A stretch of DNA of 64,000 nt, taken from the NCBI RefSeq assembly GCF_018604545.1, contig NZ_CP075896.1, positions 3,410,001-3,474,000 on the forward strand. Direction: 5' to 3'. Positions within the stretch are counted from its first letter, which is position 1. The number at the start of each line of letters is the position of its first letter. The DNA comes from Streptomyces koelreuteriae. GTDB taxonomy: Bacteria > Actinomycetota > Actinomycetes > Streptomycetales > Streptomycetaceae. A program made the translations under genes and the position numbers. The notes beneath the pieces were generated by a model that was not told the DNA's origin, did no database searches, and saw nothing but the letters and a program-made list of their open reading frames with translations. Shown piece by piece: positions 43,027-50,611 of the stretch.

Positions 43027-43731
43027 ATGCATCGCGGTGGCGGACTGGGCGAGGGGACCGATGACCTGGGTCCTCGACGTGCCAGGCGGGGCAAGCACCG
43101 GCGCGAGGCGGAGGACACTCAGGAAACTCGTCAGACGCAGAGCCCGCAGAGTGAACCGGAGCGGTCCGACGGACGTACTGAACATCGGCTGGACGATCTT
43201 CGGGCTGAACGTCGGGGTGAGCGTCGCGTGGATGAATTTCAGGCTGAACACCGGGTGGACGATCTTCGTGCGGGGAGCAGGAATGGTGGCCGGGTGGGGG
43301 TGACGTACAAATACTTCGGCGCACCCGACGGTGCGACGGCGGCCCGCGTCCCGATCTCGATGCGCCCCGAGGAACTCGGCGGCGACGAACTCGGCATGAA
43401 CGGCATGTTCACCAAGATCAAGCCGGAGACCATGGCGGCGATGGTCCTCACGGGCATCGAGGGCGTCCCCCTCCACAAGGTCCCGCCCCTGGAACTGGTC
43501 GTCCTCCACCCCGACTACGCCGTGGTCAAACTCCCCATGACCGTCGTCGACCCCCTCCGCGGCATCGGCGAGGAAGCGGTGGGCGCGGCGGCCTTCATCT
43601 GGTCAACGGTCCCGGACCGGGGTGGCCCGCGGGACGCGTTCAATGTCTACCAACTGCTGCATGAGTGGCAGGACTTCTCACATCGGTTGCATGAGGCGGG
43701 GCATCAGCCTTATTGCCTTGTGTGGCCTTGA
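43027..43731 (+). CDS. Conserved hypothetical protein
   Basis: Protein of 234 residues. The first 90 residues are very rich in Arg, Glu and Asp with near-repeats (EHRLDDLRAER, ERRVDEFQAEH, HRVDDLRAG), likely an extended or coiled helix. The rest (TYKYFGAPDG, VPISMRPEELGG, MFTKIKPETMAAMVL, YQLLHEWQDFSHRLHEAGHQPYC) is compact and coding-like; I recall a conserved Streptomyces protein with this C-terminus but no known function. GGAG precedes the ATG at short spacing. A terminator follows. Confidence 0.7.
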   Translation: MHRGGGLGEGTDDLGPRRARRGKHRREAEDTQETRQTQSPQSEPERSDGRTEHRLDDLRAERRGERRVDEFQAEHRVDDLRAGSRNGGRVGVTYKYFGAPDGATAARVPISMRPEELGGDELGMNGMFTKIKPETMAAMVLTGIEGVPLHKVPPLELVVLHPDYAVVKLPMTVVDPLRGIGEEAVGAAAFIWSTVPDRGGPRDAFNVYQLLHEWQDFSHRLHEAGHQPYCLVWP

Positions 43732-43760
43732 GCTGGGAGCTCTGTGAGGGGTGAGTGATC

Positions 43761-43788
43761 GGGCGGGGTCTTCGGGCCTCGCCCTTTT
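43761..43788 (+). terminator. Terminator after hypothetical gene
   Basis: GGGCGGGG (43761-43768) pairs with CCTCGCCC (43777-43784) with one wobble, followed by TTTT. Confidence 0.65.
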
Positions 43789-43857
43789 GGATGGTGTTCC
43801 CGGTGCCGGGAGGCTCGGTTTGAGGGGCGGGCGGGGGCAGGCCGGAAGGCCGTCGCC

Positions 43858-45045
43858 TCACCTGGGCAGGGGCCACTGCGGACCGTCCGGGTTCCCCAGC
43901 CACACCACCTGAGCATCGCGGGAGACCGTCACACCGAAGGCGGCGGTACTCGGTGAGCCGTACTCCTCCCAGGTGGCCACCGCCGACTCGATCGCGTCCC
44001 AGAGTCGACGCGGCCCGCCCTGTCGGACCTGCCAGCCGTTGTCGGTGGGACTGAGCACGGCGAAGGAGCCGGTCGGGTTGTCGAGGACGAACGTGCTGAC
44101 CGGGCCACCGTCGACCGGCATGGCGAAGAAGCGGGCGTCCGGCGCCGCGAGTTGCCCCATGAAGCCTGGACCTGCGCTGATGAGAACCTCAGGCCCGTAC
44201 GTGGCTCTCCGCTGCGTTCCGTCGTCAGGCCCTGGGATCGTTCCGAGACTCTCCGGCGCGTCCTGCTGGCGGGCGATCATGAAGCTCGGTTCGTCCTCGC
44301 TGAACCAGCCGCTCGCGCTGTCGCCGGTGACGATGAGCTTGACCAGGCCGAGTGAGCGCATCCAGCCGCGCAGGGTGGTGAGGATGACGCCGCCGGGCCG
44401 TACCTGCTCCAGCCACGCAGCAGGGATGCTGCGGAAGCCACAGGTGGCGATCAATCGGTCGTACGGGGCTCCGCGGAGGTGACCTGCGCGTCCGTCCCCC
44501 ACTGACAGGTGTGGAAGGCAGCCGGACCGGGCGAGCGCCTGGCGGGCTCGCCGCGCCACACCTTCGTCCGTCTCGATCGAGGTCACGGCTTCACTGCCCA
44601 GCCGGTGGCACATCAGTGCCGTGGAGTAGCCGGTGCCCGTGCCGATCTCCAGCACGCGCAGCCCCTCGTGCACGTCCAAGTCTTCGAGCATCCGCACCAC
44701 GAGGCTCGGCAGCGTCGACGAAGAGGTGGGAGCCGCGTTGCTGATCGGCTTCGGATCACTCCAGTCGATGTCCCGACCGTCGAACTGCGTAATCCAGGTC
44801 TCGTCGCTGTAGACGAGCCGGAGCCACTCCTCCTGGCCGACGATCTCCTGGGTGACCGGCTCCCACGTGGTGACGCCGAGGCCGTCACTCTCTCGGTAGA
44901 AGCGGGGGACGAAAGCGTGGCGCGGCACGATCTCGACAGCCTCCCGCCACTCCGGTGACCGCAGCCGGCCGTCCTTCTCCAGCCGGTCGGCGAGCTGCTG
45001 CCGGAGGCCGGCCGCGGCCGTCTCGATACCGGGCTCACTGGTCAC
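43858..45045 (-). CDS. tgmC: Graspetide-associated isoaspartyl-methyltransferase-like enzyme
   Basis: Protein of 395 residues. The N-terminal 220 residues resemble protein-L-isoaspartate O-methyltransferase: RHAFVPRFY, SSSTLPSLVVRMLEDL and the SAM loop VLEIGTGTGYSTALM. A C-terminal extension of about 170 residues is typical of the form found with ATP-grasp RiPP maturases (TgmC). In fuscimiditide-type clusters such an enzyme methylates an Asp of the modified peptide, which then closes to aspartimide; the same is inferred here. GTG 45045 overlaps the tgmB stop (GTGA). Confidence 0.85.
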   Translation of the reverse strand: MTSEPGIETAAAGLRQQLADRLEKDGRLRSPEWREAVEIVPRHAFVPRFYRESDGLGVTTWEPVTQEIVGQEEWLRLVYSDETWITQFDGRDIDWSDPKPISNAAPTSSSTLPSLVVRMLEDLDVHEGLRVLEIGTGTGYSTALMCHRLGSEAVTSIETDEGVARRARQALARSGCLPHLSVGDGRAGHLRGAPYDRLIATCGFRSIPAAWLEQVRPGGVILTTLRGWMRSLGLVKLIVTGDSASGWFSEDEPSFMIARQQDAPESLGTIPGPDDGTQRRATYGPEVLISAGPGFMGQLAAPDARFFAMPVDGGPVSTFVLDNPTGSFAVLSPTDNGWQVRQGGPRRLWDAIESAVATWEEYGSPSTAAFGVTVSRDAQVVWLGNPDGPQWPLPR

Positions 45046-46007
45046 GAAGCCCCTCCTTCCAGGAGGTCGGCGAGTGCGGCGGTCATCGGCAGACCGGTCG
45101 GCGGCTCCATCCATGCCCACTGTCCGGAAGGGTTGCACTCGATGAAGATCCAGTCGCCGGAGTCGGTCAGAGCGAAGTCGAAGGCCCCGAAGACGAGCCC
45201 GAAGTGGCTGAGGTAGGCATGCATCGCCAGCTCCACTGCGGGCGGCACGCGGACCGGGGTGTAGGTGTGGGTGCCGTAGTCGGTCCGCCAGTCGAGGAGC
45301 CCGGAGTCGATCCGCACCGCGAAGGTGTGCTCGCCGATGACCGTGACTCGGATGTCCCCGACCTTGTCCACGCGCTTCTGGAAGAGGTGCATGGTGCCGG
45401 ACACGGACTCGTCGATGTCTTCGGCGGCCACCTCGCTGACCGGGACCGTTTGGGCCTTGCCTTCGACCAGGTAGAGCGGGACCGAGATCGGCTTGAAGAC
45501 GGCAGGCCCGTGCCGCTTGATGAATGCTCGGGCGTCGGCCGGGACGTTGGTGATCAGCGTGGGCGGCAGCATGAAGCCGGCCTCCGCTGCGGCGGCGAGC
45601 CCTGACGGCTTGTACTCGGCGTCTCCGATGCGGTGGGGGTGGTTGACGTACAGGCAGCCGGGCAGCGAGGTCAGGATGCCGCCCAGTCCGTAGCGGGCCT
45701 GGGCCACGGCGAACCGCTCGTCCTGCTTGTCCAGGTGGGGGAAGGTGAAGCCCGAGGGGCGGCGGTAGTACATGGACCGCACCGCCCCCAGGTCGGCTCG
45801 CCTGCTGGGCGTCCGCACGCTTCCTCGCCAACTGTCGCTGTCCCCGATGACGGCCGAGCACGACAGGGTGGCGGGGAAGTCGCCGGAGTCGAACCGCACG
45901 ACTGGGACGTCCCGTTCGTACAGCTCGTCGATCACAAGGTCGGCGGTCGGGTCGTCAAGGTTCGTGACGACCAGGACCGGACGATCGTCGTTCGTCACCG
46001 GAGTCAC
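45042..46007 (-). CDS. tgmB: ATP-grasp ribosomal peptide maturase (graspetide ligase)
   Basis: ATP-grasp enzyme of 321 residues of the SAV_5884/TgmB group. It has a pre-ATP-grasp region (PVLVVTNLDDPTADLVIDEL), the RiPP-type YYRRPSGFTFP segment, the nucleotide Lys in AVFKPISVPL, GDIRVTVIGEHTFAVRID, and the metal motif FIECNPSGQW near residues 283-292. It is expected to activate Asp/Glu side-chain carboxylates of the TgmA peptide as acyl phosphates and join them to Ser/Thr hydroxyls as omega-esters. GTG 46007 overlaps the tgmA stop by four bases. Confidence 0.92.
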   Translation of the reverse strand: MTPVTNDDRPVLVVTNLDDPTADLVIDELYERDVPVVRFDSGDFPATLSCSAVIGDSDSWRGSVRTPSRRADLGAVRSMYYRRPSGFTFPHLDKQDERFAVAQARYGLGGILTSLPGCLYVNHPHRIGDAEYKPSGLAAAAEAGFMLPPTLITNVPADARAFIKRHGPAVFKPISVPLYLVEGKAQTVPVSEVAAEDIDESVSGTMHLFQKRVDKVGDIRVTVIGEHTFAVRIDSGLLDWRTDYGTHTYTPVRVPPAVELAMHAYLSHFGLVFGAFDFALTDSGDWIFIECNPSGQWAWMEPPTGLPMTAALADLLEGGAS

Positions 46008-46306
46008 TGGTCGGTGTCGTTCCCCGTGTCGCTGTCCGGGGAGTCGCTATTGCGGTCGCCTTGGCCCGTGGTGCCCGTGGCGGGGTTCGTGCCGGAGGAG
46101 GTGCCGTGTCCCGGGGACAGGGCCGGCGCTCCGGAAGCATCGAAGTAACGGGCGGTCTGCGTCGCCGGATCCAGCTCCACGCTCGCGTAGTCGGGGCTCT
46201 CGACCGCCGGGTACGGGGCGATACGGCGCAGGCCCCAGGGAGGGGCCGTCAGGTGCCCCTGCGGAAGAGGGCTACCGGTGGGGAATCGGTCCATGTAGTT
46301 GAACAC
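46004..46306 (-). CDS. tgmA: Graspetide precursor peptide TgmA
   Basis: Precursor of 100 residues. The leader has PPWGLRRIAPYP (22-33) and VELDPATQTARYFDASG (43-59), matching the ATP-grasp-target RiPP family. The C-terminal 33 residues (68-100) form a likely core: Thr/Ser at T69, S70, S71, T73, T77, T79, T80, then six Asp (84, 88, 91, 93, 97, 99) with SDSPDSDTGNDTDQ at the end. No Glu and no Lys in the core. GTG 46306 has AAAGGA upstream. Ester partners and ring pattern cannot be read from sequence. Confidence 0.9.
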   Translation of the reverse strand: MFNYMDRFPTGSPLPQGHLTAPPWGLRRIAPYPAVESPDYASVELDPATQTARYFDASGAPALSPGHGTSSGTNPATGTTGQGDRNSDSPDSDTGNDTDQ

Positions 46307-46368
46307 GGTCGTCCTTTCTCTGCGGAGAGTGCTGGTGTTTCGACTACTGACTTCGCGAATCTCGTGGC

Positions 46369-46791
46369 TCAGGATCTGGCCGGCACTTCCAGCTCGGCCC
46401 ACACGACCTTGCCCCAGCGCTTCCGGTCGTAGCCCCATCTCCAGCTCAGGGCGTCGATCAGGAGCAGGCCCCGTCCGTTCTCGGCGTCCTCGCCTGGCCT
46501 GCCAAGCTCAAGGTCTTTCCTGGAGGTGTCGGCAACGCCGATACGCACCACACGGTCAGAGGGACGTGTGATCAGAACACGGACGCTGCGGCACCGGGTG
46601 TGCTGGAAAGCGTTGTTGAAGAACTCGGCCACGATCTGCACCCCAGGGTCGGCCAACTCCCCTATGTCCCAGGCGTTCAGAGCGGCGATGACCAACAGGC
46701 GGGCCCGGCGGGCCGATTCCGGCTCGCACGGCATCGTTTCGGTGTAACCGGGTGCACCGGTCGCAGTGGGTCGGGCTGCGGTCATGGACAC
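46369..46791 (-). CDS. Anti-sigma-type histidine kinase-like ATPase
   Basis: Small ATP-binding protein of 140 residues (HATPase_c_2, RsbW-like). N-box: IVAEFFNNAFQHTRC; G-boxes: VADTS and GRGLLLIDALSWRWG. Such stand-alone ATPases act as switch proteins or accompany XRE regulators in Streptomyces. GTG 46791 with GGAGG nine bases upstream is chosen. It is 62 bp upstream of tgmA on the same strand and may be part of that operon, or belong with the divergent regulator. Confidence 0.88.
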   Translation of the reverse strand: MSMTAARPTATGAPGYTETMPCEPESARRARLLVIAALNAWDIGELADPGVQIVAEFFNNAFQHTRCRSVRVLITRPSDRVVRIGVADTSRKDLELGRPGEDAENGRGLLLIDALSWRWGYDRKRWGKVVWAELEVPARS

Positions 46792-46971
46792 AGGAACTTC
46801 CCTCCGGGGGAAATCAGGGCGCCTCGACGGGCTGACACCGAGTCAACGACCAGTGCCCCGTGCGGAACAGGAAAGGTCGCGCTTCAACCGGCCACCTCGA
46901 ACCGGAAGACTTTGCGTTCCCGTGACCTCGGGTCTGGCTCACTCGGTGACCCTCGGTCTACGGTCGGTGAC

Positions 46972-48225
46972 ATGGGAGCGAACGCCGTTCTGAAGAGCCG
47001 GATGGACGAACTCGGGCTCACACAGGAAGAACTGGCTGGTCGGATGAACGCTGCGCTGGCAGAGATCACCGGCAAGGCCGGCGACGTATGCGCCCGGACC
47101 ATCCGCAACCTGCTGAACGGAACCTCCCGCCGCCCCATCGGACGTACGTGCGCGGCGCTGGAGCGGGTGTTCGACTGCCCCGTCGAGGACTTAGGGTTCA
47201 GCGCACCACGCTCCATGCATCACCCGCAGGAGGACCCTGTGCGGCGTCGCACCTTCATCGCCTCGGCCACCGGGACCGCAGCCGCCGCGGTTCCTCTGGT
47301 GACCCAGCGTCGTGCGGTCGGCATGTCAGACGTGGCCCGGGCCGCTGACGGAATGAACGCCCTCGTCGATGCGGACGACCGCCAAGGCGGGCACGCCGAC
47401 CTGGAGAAGGCCGCTGTCCAGGGCCGCGACAGCGTCCTGGAGCTGCAGCAGCGCAACGCGGGCGAGCGCGTCCGCCGAGCCTTGTACGCTCTGGCCGCCG
47501 AGTACTCCACCATCGCCGCCTGGTCCTGCATCGACGCCCGCAACCTCGACCAGGCGCAGCGCCACCTCAACGAGTCCGCCACCTACGCCGGCCTCTCCCA
47601 GGACGGCACCACCGAAATGCGAGTGTGGGTCAACCTCTCGATGCTGGCCTACCAGCGCCAGAACTGGCCCGAAGCACTCGCGGCAGCCCAGGCCGCACAA
47701 GCCTCCTCGGCTGCTCGACGTGACCCGTTCTTCGACTCGCTGGGGCGAGTCCGCGTCGCTCTCGCATACGCGGCCCTCGGTGACGGCCATGCGGGCCTGC
47801 GCTCTCTGGGATCGGCCCAGGACACCTTCACCAGGGTGGCCGACCGCGACCGCCCACGCTGGACGGCTTTCTACGGGCAGGCCGAACTCGACCACCTCGC
47901 CGCGATCGTCCAGTTCAACAGCGGACGCCACCCTCATGCCGAAGCCTTGGCACACCGCGCTCTGACCAGAATCCCGTCCGCCTTCCGGCGCAACAGGGCC
48001 CTCGCGACCGCCCAACTCGCCCTCGCACAGCTCCACCAGGGAGAAGCCGAACAGGCCACGGCCTCAGCCACCGACGTCTTCACGATCATGGGTGGCGGCC
48101 AGCTGCCCGGCCGTATGCGCACCCTCATCGGCGACTTCCACCGGGGCCTGTTCGTCATGGCCCCCTCCGCCTCCTACGCACGAGACTGGGCCGACCGCAT
48201 GCGCACCGAATGGAGCCGAGCGTGA
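46972..48225 (+). CDS. HTH regulator with TPR-like domain, contains a TTA codon
   Basis: Protein of 417 residues. N-terminal XRE-type helix-turn-helix (about 5-75: KSRMDELGLTQEELAGRM, ARTIRNLLNG), then a Tat-like/hydrophobic stretch RRRTFIASATGTAAAAVP (near 89-106), then repeated helical pairs of TPR type to the end. Leu74 is encoded by TTA (47191-47193), so full expression should need the bldA tRNA and be developmental. Divergent from the ATPase-tgmABC genes; probably controls them. Its stop overlaps the GTG of the acetyltransferase gene. Confidence 0.87.
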   Translation: MGANAVLKSRMDELGLTQEELAGRMNAALAEITGKAGDVCARTIRNLLNGTSRRPIGRTCAALERVFDCPVEDLGFSAPRSMHHPQEDPVRRRTFIASATGTAAAAVPLVTQRRAVGMSDVARAADGMNALVDADDRQGGHADLEKAAVQGRDSVLELQQRNAGERVRRALYALAAEYSTIAAWSCIDARNLDQAQRHLNESATYAGLSQDGTTEMRVWVNLSMLAYQRQNWPEALAAAQAAQASSAARRDPFFDSLGRVRVALAYAALGDGHAGLRSLGSAQDTFTRVADRDRPRWTAFYGQAELDHLAAIVQFNSGRHPHAEALAHRALTRIPSAFRRNRALATAQLALAQLHQGEAEQATASATDVFTIMGGGQLPGRMRTLIGDFHRGLFVMAPSASYARDWADRMRTEWSRA

Positions 48226-48740
48226 CCGACCTGCGTCACTTCCAGCACGGAACCCTCCCCGAGGCCTTCCGGCAGATGCTCATCGACGTACACGCCGACG
48301 CCTACGCCGAACAGATGGACGACCCCTTCCACCAGCGCTTCGCCTGGTTCGTCGACCACTGGAGCGGCATGGACGGCTTCTCCTGTGTCGTCGCGTACGA
48401 CGCGGACGAACCGGCCGGTTTCGCCTATGGCGCTCCGCTCGCACCCGGCCGGGAGTGGTGGCGGTCCACCGGCTACGAGCCGGACGGCGGCCGCACCGCC
48501 ACCTACGCGGTGTCCGAGGTGATGGTGCGTCCGAGTTGGCGCAAGCAGGGCATGTCCGAGCGGCTCCACGAAGCGCTGCTGAAGGAACGCGCGGAAGACC
48601 TCGCCGTGCTCTTGGTCGACGTGACCCACCCCAAGGTGCGGGAGCTCTACGAGTCGTGGGGCTACGCCGAGGTCGGCGAGCAGCAGCCGTTCGCCGACTC
48701 TCCGGTGTACGCGGTCATGGTCAAGGCTCTTCGAGGTTGA
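48222..48740 (+). CDS. GNAT acetyltransferase of the graspetide locus
   Basis: Protein of 172 residues. The acetyl-CoA loop is VRPSWRKQGMSERLHEALL (R/QxxGxx) near residues 104-122, followed by LLVDVTHPKVRELYESWGY. GTG 48222 overlaps the regulator stop (GTGA) and has GGAG six bases upstream; an ATG at 48210 would also be in frame. Coupling to the TTA-containing regulator suggests a role in the same locus, possibly peptide tailoring or self-protection, by inference only. Confidence 0.88.
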   Translation: MTDLRHFQHGTLPEAFRQMLIDVHADAYAEQMDDPFHQRFAWFVDHWSGMDGFSCVVAYDADEPAGFAYGAPLAPGREWWRSTGYEPDGGRTATYAVSEVMVRPSWRKQGMSERLHEALLKERAEDLAVLLVDVTHPKVRELYESWGYAEVGEQQPFADSPVYAVMVKALRG

Positions 48741-48766
48741 CCGCCTCGAGGCCGTGACCGGTTCCT

Positions 48767-49420
48767 TCAGGCGATCGCGTAATCGCCGATCGCCGGTTCG
48801 AGGAGGTCGAAGGCGCGGGCCGCCTCCTTCGCGATGGTCGTGGCGATCTCGTCGTTGGTGTGGCCGGCCAGGGTCAGGTTCTGGATGCGTTGGAACAGGA
48901 CGCGGTGGACGGCGCCGAGCAGGCCGGCGATCGTGCGGGCGGTGATGTCGTCCGGCTGGGTGCCGGCGGCGTCGGCGAGGGCCTCGGCCAGTGCCTGTTC
49001 GCGCTGGTCGTGCAGGGTGCGGAGGCAGGCCGACAGGGTGGGGCTGTCGGTGATCATGCGGGAGAAGTCCGGGCCGGCGAATCCGGCGACGGGGTCCTGC
49101 GCGGCGACGGCGGTTTCGAAAGCGCGGCGAAGTGCCGCGAGGGCGGACTCCCCCGGGTGGCGGGAGGTCACGGCGTGCGCCAGCGTGGCGCTGAACTCTT
49201 CCTGGTGGTCGAGGGCCAAGTCCTCTTTGCGCGCGAAGTAGTTGGTCACCGTCTTCTTCGCGACGCGGGCTGCCGCCGCGATCTCGGCGATGGTGGTGTG
49301 CTCGAAGCCCTGCTCGATGAAGAGCCGTGTCGCATGGTCGGAGATCAGCTGTCGCGTCTCCTGCTTCTTCGTCTCCCGCAGACCCAGCGCACTCGCTGCG
49401 GCGTTCGGCGTCGTCTCCAT
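48767..49420 (-). CDS. TetR-family repressor of the VOC/RibD-like module
   Basis: Protein of 217 residues. HTH in residues about 18-65 (ETRQLISDHATRLFIEQGFEH, IAEIAAAARVAKKTVTNYF). The C-terminal region matches the TetR_C group with DPVAGFAGPDFSRMI. Start ATG 49420. It is divergent from the VOC gene; two inverted 19-bp sites (49427-49445 and 49482-49500) occupy the shared promoter region, strong evidence for autoregulation and control of the neighbours. Ligand unknown. Confidence 0.92.
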   Translation of the reverse strand: METTPNAAASALGLRETKKQETRQLISDHATRLFIEQGFEHTTIAEIAAAARVAKKTVTNYFARKEDLALDHQEEFSATLAHAVTSRHPGESALAALRRAFETAVAAQDPVAGFAGPDFSRMITDSPTLSACLRTLHDQREQALAEALADAAGTQPDDITARTIAGLLGAVHRVLFQRIQNLTLAGHTNDEIATTIAKEAARAFDLLEPAIGDYAIA

Positions 49421-49426
49421 GAGGAG

Positions 49427-49500
49427 AATCTTACCTCGGTAGTAAAAATATGTTTACGGCGTCGATCGCACGGAAGTAATGTTACTACCGGCGTAAGATT
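49427..49500. promoter_or_regulatory. Paired TetR operators in divergent promoter
   Basis: AATCTTACCTCGGTAGTAA (49427-49445) and TTACTACCGGCGTAAGATT (49482-49500) are inverted copies with 17 of 19 bases matching. Each contains a TTAC..GTAA-like half-palindrome. The 36-bp AT-rich spacer should hold both promoters. Confidence 0.72.
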
Positions 49501-49530
49501 ATTCCGAGCAGCCTGGATGAGGAGCCCCTC

Positions 49531-49920
49531 TTGAGGATCACCGCCTCCACCGTCTCCCTCACGGTCGAAGACATCGCGGCCTCCCGCGACTTCTTCACCG
49601 AGCACCTCGGCTACCGGGAACAGGCCGCGGCCGAAGGATTCGTCTCCCTGACCCGGGACGATGCCGCCGTCGACATCGTCCTGCTCCGGCGGGGCATCGA
49701 CGTCCTGCCGCCCGACCAGCGCGACCGGCACGCCGGTGGACTGATCCTCGCCTTCACCCTCACCGGCCTCGACGCCGAGGAGAAGCGGCTGCGTTCCGAG
49801 GGCGTCGACATCACGATGCCGTTGCGTGAAGAGCCGTGGGGGGAACGCCTGTTCCAGGTCACCGACCCCAACGGGGTCGTCGTCCAGTTCGTCGAGTGGA
49901 TCACTCCGGACCACTCCTGA
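49531..49920 (+). CDS. VOC-family (glyoxalase/bleomycin-resistance fold) protein
   Basis: Protein of 129 residues with the two beta-alpha-beta modules of the vicinal oxygen chelate fold: TVSLTVEDIAASRDFFTEHLGY and FQVTDPNGVVVQFVEW. It begins at TTG 49531 with GAGGAG nine bases upstream; no ATG or GTG fits. Roles in the family range from drug binding to dioxygenases. Divergent from a TetR gene and followed by a RibD-like reductase gene, so a detoxification function is plausible. Confidence 0.87.
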   Translation: MRITASTVSLTVEDIAASRDFFTEHLGYREQAAAEGFVSLTRDDAAVDIVLLRRGIDVLPPDQRDRHAGGLILAFTLTGLDAEEKRLRSEGVDITMPLREEPWGERLFQVTDPNGVVVQFVEWITPDHS

Positions 49921-49972
49921 TCCCCCGGCGCCGTACGACCGGATCGTGCAGACCGAGAAGAGAGAGCACCGC

Positions 49973-50593
49973 ATGCGAAAGCTCGTGTACTACATCGCCA
50001 CCACGCTGGACGGTTTCATCGCGGGCCCGGACGGCGCCGATCCCTCCGGCCCGGACGGCTTCTGGCCGATCCCCGAGGACTACATCAAGCACCTGGTGAC
50101 GGAGTATCCGGAGACCTTGCCCGCCCCCGCCCGGGCGGCGCTGTCCGTCACCGCGCGGGGCACGCACTTCGACACCGTCGTGGAGGGGCGCCGCACCTAC
50201 GAGATCGGTCTGAAGGCCGGTATCACCGATGCCTACCCCCACCTGCGTCACCTGGTCTTCTCCCGGACCCTCACCGAGAGCCCGGACCCGGCCGTCGAAC
50301 TGGTCGCCGGTGACCCCGTGGAGAAGGTGCGGGAGTTGAAGCAGGAGGACGGCAAGGACATCTGGCTGATCGGCGGCGGGGAGCTGGCCGGTGCCCTGTA
50401 CGGCGAGATCGACGAGCTCATCCTCAAGATGGCACCGCTGACCATCGGCGCCGGGATCCCGCTCTTCTCCCACCAGACCGCCTTCGATCCGCGCGGTTGG
50501 GAGCTCACCGGCCACACCGTGCTCGACAGCGGCGCGGCCTTCGTCACCTACGCACGCGCCACCGGCCCCGACACCCCGGCCGCCGGGAACTGA
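49973..50593 (+). CDS. Dihydrofolate-reductase-like (RibD C-terminal) protein
   Basis: Protein of 206 residues of the RibD_C/DHFR-like family, commonly YyaP/YwjB-like. It starts MRKLVYYIATTLDGFIAG, and later has DIWLIGGGELAGALY and DELILKMAPLTIGAGIPLF, the NADPH-binding and C-terminal family patterns. ATG 49973 is the family start; AGAGAG precedes it. Probably co-transcribed with the VOC gene 52 bp upstream under TetR control. Substrate unknown. Confidence 0.88.
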   Translation: MRKLVYYIATTLDGFIAGPDGADPSGPDGFWPIPEDYIKHLVTEYPETLPAPARAALSVTARGTHFDTVVEGRRTYEIGLKAGITDAYPHLRHLVFSRTLTESPDPAVELVAGDPVEKVRELKQEDGKDIWLIGGGELAGALYGEIDELILKMAPLTIGAGIPLFSHQTAFDPRGWELTGHTVLDSGAAFVTYARATGPDTPAAGN

Positions 50594-50611
50594 GGTCGGC
50601 CGAGCCCCTGC

